Of a DNA stretch of 64,000 bases, positions 58,787 to 64,000 are shown one piece after another (the stretch's first letter is position 1; each line of letters begins with the position of its first letter). The stretch spans positions 310,001-374,000 of the forward strand of contig CANTFL010000389.1 of assembly GCA_947650285.1 (NCBI GenBank), written 5' to 3'. A program made the translations under genes and the position numbers. The notes below the pieces were generated by a model, which saw only the letters and a list, made by a program, of their open reading frames with translations, searched no databases and had not been told where the DNA came from. The stretch is from Hyaloperonospora brassicae (lineage: Eukaryota; Oomycota; Peronosporomycetes; Peronosporales; Peronosporaceae).

Positions 58787-61150
58787 ATGACGTGGAAGCG
58801 GACGACAGTTCACGACGTAGCCGATGCAGACGTTCTGTTGGACGTCAGTGGGGCCGTATCGACGCATTTGCATCAAGCTGCGCAAGACGACGGACAGTCA
58901 CTTGCCTGTCGTACGCACCCGAGAGGCCCGCAAGAGGAGGATGCAGAGGCTGCCCCACCGCCGTCTCGCCTGCACCGAAGGTCGGGTGCGGCCTGTACAC
59001 TTGGCGGTCTGGGCGTGTTGCTCCTTGCCGTCGTCACCCCCGTCGTTCGAGGCGATACTCTGCTCGTCACTGAAGAGCCTCGAGCCACTACCACCGACGC
59101 GGCCGATTGGACCAAGCTGCTGCCACAAGAAGTTGTGAGCCATATGGACACGCAAGTGAATCCGTGCGACGACCTCTACGCCTTTGGTTGCGGCTCGTGG
59201 CTGAAACGAACTGAGATCCCTGCTGACACGTCAAGCGTGTCTCTATTCTTTTCCATTGTGCGCGACGAGAACGATAAGGTCCTGAGAGAAGTGATGGAGC
59301 AAGGGCGGCCCCTCGTCGGCGAGCTGTATGACTCGTGCATGAACTTCAGCAACACGAGCAGTGTGACAGCTGACGCAGTATCGGTGGCTTTCTTGTCGCC
59401 AGCGATCAAACAGATTGCAGCCGCGACGAGCAAAAGCCAAGTGTTTCAGCTGGCGGGCAACTTGTCGAGAGCAGGGACTTCTTTTTTGACGCAGCTCGGT
59501 GTGGCGGCGGATGCTAGAGAGGCGACCATGTATGCATTGTACGCGTCCCAGACGGGTCTTTCGCTGCCCGATCCGCAGTATTACATGGACCGCAAACGGT
59601 TTGAACCGATCAGCGACGCCTTCCATGCGTACGTCGTGGAATTGTTTTCGCTGATCGGTTGGGAATCACATGAAGCAGCGTCGCAAGCTTCCTCGGTGAT
59701 TGCGTTTGAACAAGCACTCGCACCGTTGTTCGTACCAAAAGAGCAGCTGCAGGATCTGGAGGCATCGTACAACCGCATGAGTGTGGCACAAGCTGCTGAG
59801 AAGTACCCGTTGCTATTAGCACAGTTCATGGATGGAACGGGGATACTGGAGAATCTTGTATCTCGGAACGCTAGTGTGATTGTCCAGACGCCTTCGTTCT
59901 TTGAGCGCGTCGAGGAGCTCGTGACTGGAGATTCGGTGACGCTCGACACTCTGAAAGCCGTGCTTACGTATCAATACATCAGCACATATGCAAGCACCCT
60001 GAGTGAGCCCTTCGTCCAGGCGTCTTTTGCCTTCTTCGAGCAAGCGCTCCAGGGTCAAAAGACACGTGCTCCACAATCGAAAGTGTGTCTTCAGCGCGTT
60101 ATCGACAACTTGCCTAATTTGGCCGGCAAGTACTTTGCGCTTCTTCGTTTCGATACAGCTAGTGAGCAACTTGCCAACCAGCTTGTGGCGCAGATCCAAG
60201 CGTCGCTGCAGAAAAGTCTCATGCATGTGGACTGGCTGGACGAACCCACCCGACAAGGTGCTCTCGAAAAGCTGCGTAAAATGGCTACCCTCGTCGGATA
60301 TTCAAATTCCTCCGAGCACTTTCCGTTCGAACTAGATGGCAATGCACCGCTTGCTGAAAACTTGCGGATGATCAAAGAGTATGACTTTGGTCGAGATGTG
60401 GCACGGGTTGGTGGTGGAGTGGACCGCAACGAGTGGGTCGTGTCAGGCGTCGAAGTCAATACGTACTACCAGCTAGTGTCAAACCAGGTTATCGTTCCGG
60501 CTGGCATTCTCCAGCCGCCGTTCTTTGCTCGTGAACAGCACCCGGCATGCAATTTCGGGGCGATAGGCAGCGTCACTGGGCACGCAATCACGCATGGTTT
60601 TGATTCTCTGGGAAGGTTTCTTGATGGTGATGGCAACTTGCAGGACTGGTGGAGCAATGGCACAGCAGCGGAGTTCTTACAGCGGACCGACTGCCTCGTG
60701 AAGCAGTACAATGAGTTTGCAGTGACAAGCGATGCAGATCAGGGCAAAGTGCTGGGTTACGTCAACGGCAACTACACTTTAAGCGAGAATATCGCGGATC
60801 ACGGTGGCCTCGAGTTTTCTTTCCGCGCGTATCAAACCTACGTTGCCGAGCAGGCCACGGAACTGAGCAAGGTCAACAATCAAGGTGAAGCAACGCCCGT
60901 TTCGGGAAGCCAGGCCAAGCCCGACTTGCCTGCTGATGTGGCTGACAAGCTTTTCTTCATCACGTTCGCCCAGCAATATTGCTCAAAGTGGAGTGACGCT
61001 AGCATGAGTGAAATGCTAGCCACGGGAATACACGCGCCCGCCCAGTGGCGCATCAATGGAGCTGCACGCAACTCGCGCGACTTTGCACGCGTCTTCTCGT
61101 GCCCTGCTGGTTCACGCATGAACCCAACGACAAAGTGTCAGCTGTGGTAG
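58787..61150 (+). CDS. M13-family (neprilysin-like) peptidase homologue, copy 2; predicted inactive
   Basis: 787 residues starting at the only usable ATG; the next methionine in frame is inside the domain (SHMDTQ). A hydrophobic segment at about residues 69-87 (LGGLGVLLLAVVTPVVRG) suggests a type II anchor. The M13 N-terminal domain begins at NPCDDLYAFGCGSWL; the C-terminal domain has VNTYYQLVSNQ, ILQPPFFARE and the same CQLW end as copy 1. The zinc motif reads HAITH (H599, A600, H603), so the catalytic Glu is Ala, while the third ligand is kept (E667 in SENIADHGG). Compared with copy 1 it lacks a few residues near residue 220 and is otherwise collinear. Both copies share the Glu to Ala change, so it predates the duplication. 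Inferred zinc-binding but non-hydrolytic ectodomain; a residual or altered activity cannot be excluded. Confidence 0.92.
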   Translation: MTWKRTTVHDVADADVLLDVSGAVSTHLHQAAQDDGQSLACRTHPRGPQEEDAEAAPPPSRLHRRSGAACTLGGLGVLLLAVVTPVVRGDTLLVTEEPRATTTDAADWTKLLPQEVVSHMDTQVNPCDDLYAFGCGSWLKRTEIPADTSSVSLFFSIVRDENDKVLREVMEQGRPLVGELYDSCMNFSNTSSVTADAVSVAFLSPAIKQIAAATSKSQVFQLAGNLSRAGTSFLTQLGVAADAREATMYALYASQTGLSLPDPQYYMDRKRFEPISDAFHAYVVELFSLIGWESHEAASQASSVIAFEQALAPLFVPKEQLQDLEASYNRMSVAQAAEKYPLLLAQFMDGTGILENLVSRNASVIVQTPSFFERVEELVTGDSVTLDTLKAVLTYQYISTYASTLSEPFVQASFAFFEQALQGQKTRAPQSKVCLQRVIDNLPNLAGKYFALLRFDTASEQLANQLVAQIQASLQKSLMHVDWLDEPTRQGALEKLRKMATLVGYSNSSEHFPFELDGNAPLAENLRMIKEYDFGRDVARVGGGVDRNEWVVSGVEVNTYYQLVSNQVIVPAGILQPPFFAREQHPACNFGAIGSVTGHAITHGFDSLGRFLDGDGNLQDWWSNGTAAEFLQRTDCLVKQYNEFAVTSDADQGKVLGYVNGNYTLSENIADHGGLEFSFRAYQTYVAEQATELSKVNNQGEATPVSGSQAKPDLPADVADKLFFITFAQQYCSKWSDASMSEMLATGIHAPAQWRINGAARNSRDFARVFSCPAGSRMNPTTKCQLW

Positions 61151-61202
61151 ATTTGCTCCGGTATGCACGATGAGAGTCGTTCCGTAGGTCTTTCTACTAG
61201 TT

Positions 61203-62431
61203 CTACACGATAAGAGAGCTGCTCTGCTTTTCAATCAGCTTGACTTTTGCCTCTGCGTCGTCATCATCATCTATCAGTTCGTTCGCAAGCCCAAAGCAGC
61301 GCTTGTCCTCATTCTTGATCAGGCCGCGGTCGTACGAGCGCACTTCGCCACCACGCTAGAAACGGTAGCGATCTGCATTGAGCAACTCGTTTGTGGTGCG
61401 GTTGCGAATCGTGAGGACGATGTGAAATACCATCAGCTGAGCCACTGGAAGCAGCACCAGCAGGAGGTACATCATGCTCAAGACTGCGAAGATGCGTATC
61501 TCGTGATGATAACGCCAAAGTAAACACAGCACGTACTCCATTCCAACTAGGTCCACGGCTAGGAAAGTAACGAAGATCAGGAATGCTACGTAGTTATCGC
61601 GATACACGCAATTGTCGACAAATGGGCAGCTACATGAACACAAGTCACAGCTTCGTCAATCGCACTTGTCAGTCATTCCAGCAATTGCAATCACTTATCA
61701 CTCACTGATGATCGAAAACAGGAACACAAGTCTTGCAAATGCGGCAGTGCTTCGAGCGCAACGGTCGCTGAATGTGGCACGTGTGACACAGCGGGCGCTC
61801 GATGCATTCACGCTGAGCACAAACGCTCACACTTTCTCCGCGTGTGTCTTCCTCTTTGTCGTCATTGTTTCCGCGAATAAGAGCTTCTGTGACCTCATTG
61901 TACGCTATCGCATACTTCTCATCGTCGTCACAAGCACTTCCAGGTCTGGTGGTCACAGCGCGGTAGAAAAAGTACCACGTCACGGCATTCCACACCAGGT
62001 GCGGCACCATCACATTGCGTCTGTCTGGCATAGCTGGCAGCACAACAAACAGATACAAGAGCGAGATAATCACCGCATTGAGCACTGTGAAGTGGTACGG
62101 CGCCCGGCTGACTGCATCACACCACCACGCAAAGGCCGCAATGTTCGACGCTGCATCGCGCAGCTCACGCTTTTCGAGCCCAATGCACAGCCGTATCTCT
62201 TCCATCCACGTCCACGAGCGTCACATCAGCTCCGTTTCGCACGCGGAAAAGCACAACCAGCAGATGTTCGTTCGTAGCCACGAGCAACGGTGAGCGATGT
62301 GTTCGTGCATCGCACGTGTTCACATCGACGCCGAGTTGCAACGCCGCTGCCTTTACTGCACTCAAGTTGCCAGCTGCACAGGCCCAAAGACTCGGATGCA
62401 ACTGAGCTCTGCCATCTTTCGATACACGCAA
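61203..62431 (-). pseudogene. ankyrin-DHHC palmitoyltransferase, copy 2; better preserved
   Basis: The main exon is open from 62,205 to 61,706 and carries FAWWCDAVSRAPYHF, two membrane segments (VLNAVIISLLYLFVVLPAMP, VWNAVTWYFFYRAV) and the cysteine-rich domain; a GT-AG intron at 61,630-61,705 (76 bp) splits the motif, and splicing gives DHHCPFVDNCVYRDNY. The second exon adds two membrane segments and TTNE. As in copy 1, TAG at 61,356-61,358 interrupts the frame before a conserved acidic tail ending at 61,203. The ankyrin-like part (62,165-62,431, SLWACAAGNLSAVKAAALQL, GADVTLVDVDG) is one base out of frame with the main exon, and again with the sequence upstream of it. Both breaks are shared with copy 1. 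Either ancestral pseudogene, or a shorter functional DHHC protein with a leaky stop. Confidence 0.7.
61630..61705 (-). other. intron in DHHC copy 2 (76 bp)
   Basis: Donor GTGAGT and acceptor ATGTAG flank an exact in-frame join between the two histidine codons of DHHC. The equivalent intron in copy 1 is 29,966-30,042 (77 bp). Shared position and splice sites support it. Confidence 0.85.
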
Positions 62432-62602
62432 TTACCAGCGTACCTATCACTTGACTGCGGCGTTGCAATAGCATCGACTAGCTTGCTGAGGTGCCTGATG
62501 AGCGATCCTATGGCGTCGACTTTCGCCCGCTACTCCGTCTCCGAACTGCTCGAAATTCGGCAGAATATTACTTTACGCAAGAGAAAAAGTTATCATTTAA
62601 CG

Positions 62603-62890
62603 TCACTGACCGGTGCTCAGAGTTAGGATATAGGCAATACGGGCCAGTAGCAGAACAAATATGACGTACCCTGTCGCAATTGTGACGACGTTCTGCTTGT
62701 GGCGCATGCTTTCAGTGACGAGACAGCAACTGCGGCTGTAGTACAAAGAAGAGGTGCCGTTGAGTGGGGTATGTGAAAAGGTATGGAATCTTTTGGCCTT
62801 TTGTGTGCGTCGAAGCTCATGTACCTGCGTCTGCAGGAGGAGGGAGACGTTGATGGCGTCTGATGCGTGCTGGCTTTCTCTAGTGAGACC
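62603..62890 (-). CDS. candidate last exon of a third module gene
   Basis: A 95-codon open stretch ending at TGA (62,603-62,605), opening after a TAG that could be a splice acceptor (62,891-62,893). It reads SDAINVSLLLQTQVHELRRT, a basic stretch, SCCLVTESMRHKQN, then a hydrophobic segment VVTIATGYVIFVLLLARIAY and a short tail LTLSTGQ: the shape of a tail-anchored membrane protein. The copy in module 1 (30,942-31,166) is more decayed. No family recognised, no start codon at the left edge. Confidence 0.35.
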   Translation of the reverse strand, partial: GLTRESQHASDAINVSLLLQTQVHELRRTQKAKRFHTFSHTPLNGTSSLYYSRSCCLVTESMRHKQNVVTIATGYVIFVLLLARIAYILTLSTGQ

Positions 62891-62965
62891 CTACTGATCT
62901 GCATCAGACGTAGTAGTCCAAGTCAGTCAATGACTGCAATACCGGTGTATGCGATTCGTCATTCA

Positions 62966-63064
62966 CTACGACTTTCGTCCTCCTAAGATGTCAGAAGCTG
63001 CTTTTGTGGAGATAACGTGTCCAACGACAGCGATTAGCGCAATAGACAAAACGACGCAAGCCAT
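62966..63064 (-). CDS. small ORF with signal-peptide-like start
   Basis: 32 codons from ATG: MACVVLSIALIAVVGHVIST then KAASDILGG and a stop. It lies 75 bp upstream of the exon candidate at 62,603-62,890 on the same strand, a gap close to the intron size of the DHHC gene, so it may be the first exon of the same gene. I could not find splice sites that keep the frame with certainty. Confidence 0.3.
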   Translation of the reverse strand: MACVVLSIALIAVVGHVISTKAASDILGGRKS

Positions 63065-64000
63065 GACACGACCTTGACCAATATGGAATAGACACCTCGA
63101 CAAATGAATATTGTTTTAGTCTGCACTTATGCCCAAGAGGGTGCGATTGCACGGCTCCAACTTATTTTCGGGCACTGGATCTAGAATTGGGTGAAACCGT
63201 TTATGACGTGTATACCATATTAGGTCAATTGAGAATATTTTCTCATTTGATCACACATACATCATATACCTTGTTGAAAACATATCGGAGGAATATTACC
63301 GTCGAAGGTAATGTTTGATGCTGCTCTATGCATATGTTGATATAGACCATTATGTCAACCAAGTAGACTACAAACGCTGCTAAACGCGCGCAATTGTGGA
63401 TGATTGAGTAGCGACATTATGGTGTGTAAGTCAGGGTCACTACAGTACCAAAAGATAGGTATCTGCTGAAAGATGGTGAGTAGTAATCCACGCGACATTG
63501 TGTCAGGAGACCACGGGCGACTGTTCGCTGGTAGTGTGTCAGCAGCGACCGCGATGTGAATACAGAGCGCTTCGATTGAAGAATATGTTGTTTATGACAA
63601 CTTACAAACTCATCGTCTAAAATGAGTAACAGTTTCACATTTGCAATCAAAGGAAGAGGTTGGTTTGGTTTTACATAGGTATTCATAACATCAAATATGG
63701 AGATCTCATAATATCTATTGTGTTTGAACCACTTTTTCCCCTATACCAAGCACCGGTGCTTGATAATGTAATTTAGCATCTTATGCACATACATGTAAGC
63801 GATGATTCAAGGCACATATTTTCATTTTGAACAATGTACAGCCAATTTAGTACCAGTCCGATAGCCGAATGCCCCGTAACGGATTTAACCCTATAACCTT
63901 ACGGATCCCAATCATTAATATCCAAACGATTGAGTAATGGAAAATCGTATCGATCGCTGCAGATTGGATCTTTGGTAACACAAATCACATTAACAATCTG
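63065..64000. other. AT-rich DNA right of module 2
   Basis: No gene recognised. Contains the hairpin-like ATTACC/GGTAAT near 63,290 and a stretch at 63,343-63,418 similar to 40,367-40,440. Confidence 0.45.

Overview
The window looks like nuclear DNA of an oomycete, most likely from the Phytophthora/downy mildew group. This is inferred from the gene set (an M13-family peptidase and an ankyrin-type DHHC acyltransferase, compact and with introns of about 76 bp), from ATGs very close to an initiator-like element, and from the mix of Ty1/copia and Ty3/gypsy elements in long AT-rich gene-poor DNA. No species call can be made from sequence alone.

Layout. 1-20.7 kb: AT-rich desert with no credible gene, one GATC-rich patch and one AT microsatellite. 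20,710-25,901: complete but dead Ty1/copia element on the minus strand (222-bp LTRs, 5-bp target duplication TGATG). 26.8-31.2 kb: module 1, with an M13 peptidase-like gene (+) followed tail-to-tail by a DHHC palmitoyltransferase (-) and a fragment of a third ORF (-). 31.2-47.4 kb: second desert, with several minisatellites (about 85, 41, 43 and 48 bp), GATC-rich islands and module-derived fragments. 47,441-55,425: a young Ty3/gypsy element with a chromodomain, minus strand, 391-bp LTRs differing at one position, target duplication AAAAT. 57.6-63.1 kb: module 2, a duplicate of module 1 in the same orientation. The rest is desert.

The modules. Both M13 proteins are full length (786 and 787 codons), but the catalytic HExxH motif reads HAxxH in both, so they look like a duplicated pseudopeptidase pair; copy 1 has also lost the third zinc ligand. 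Their first ~45 residues are read from different frames. A 62-bp promoter unit with a CCAAT-type box is single before copy 1 and six-fold before copy 2. The DHHC partners keep an intact DHHC core split by a short intron, but both carry the same in-frame TAG before a conserved C-terminal tail, and both have frame breaks in the ankyrin part.

The Ty3 element is the most unusual object. Its LTRs and, as far as sampled, its coding DNA are packed with short perfect inverted repeats (8-11 bp arms, short loops), often built from codon choice within conserved domains. Gag and Pol are in -1 register with a textbook slippery site and stem-loop. A 535-codon ORF lies antisense to the 3' end and overlaps the chromodomain end of Pol by 629 bp. 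Pol carries three 1-nt frame breaks although the LTRs are almost identical.
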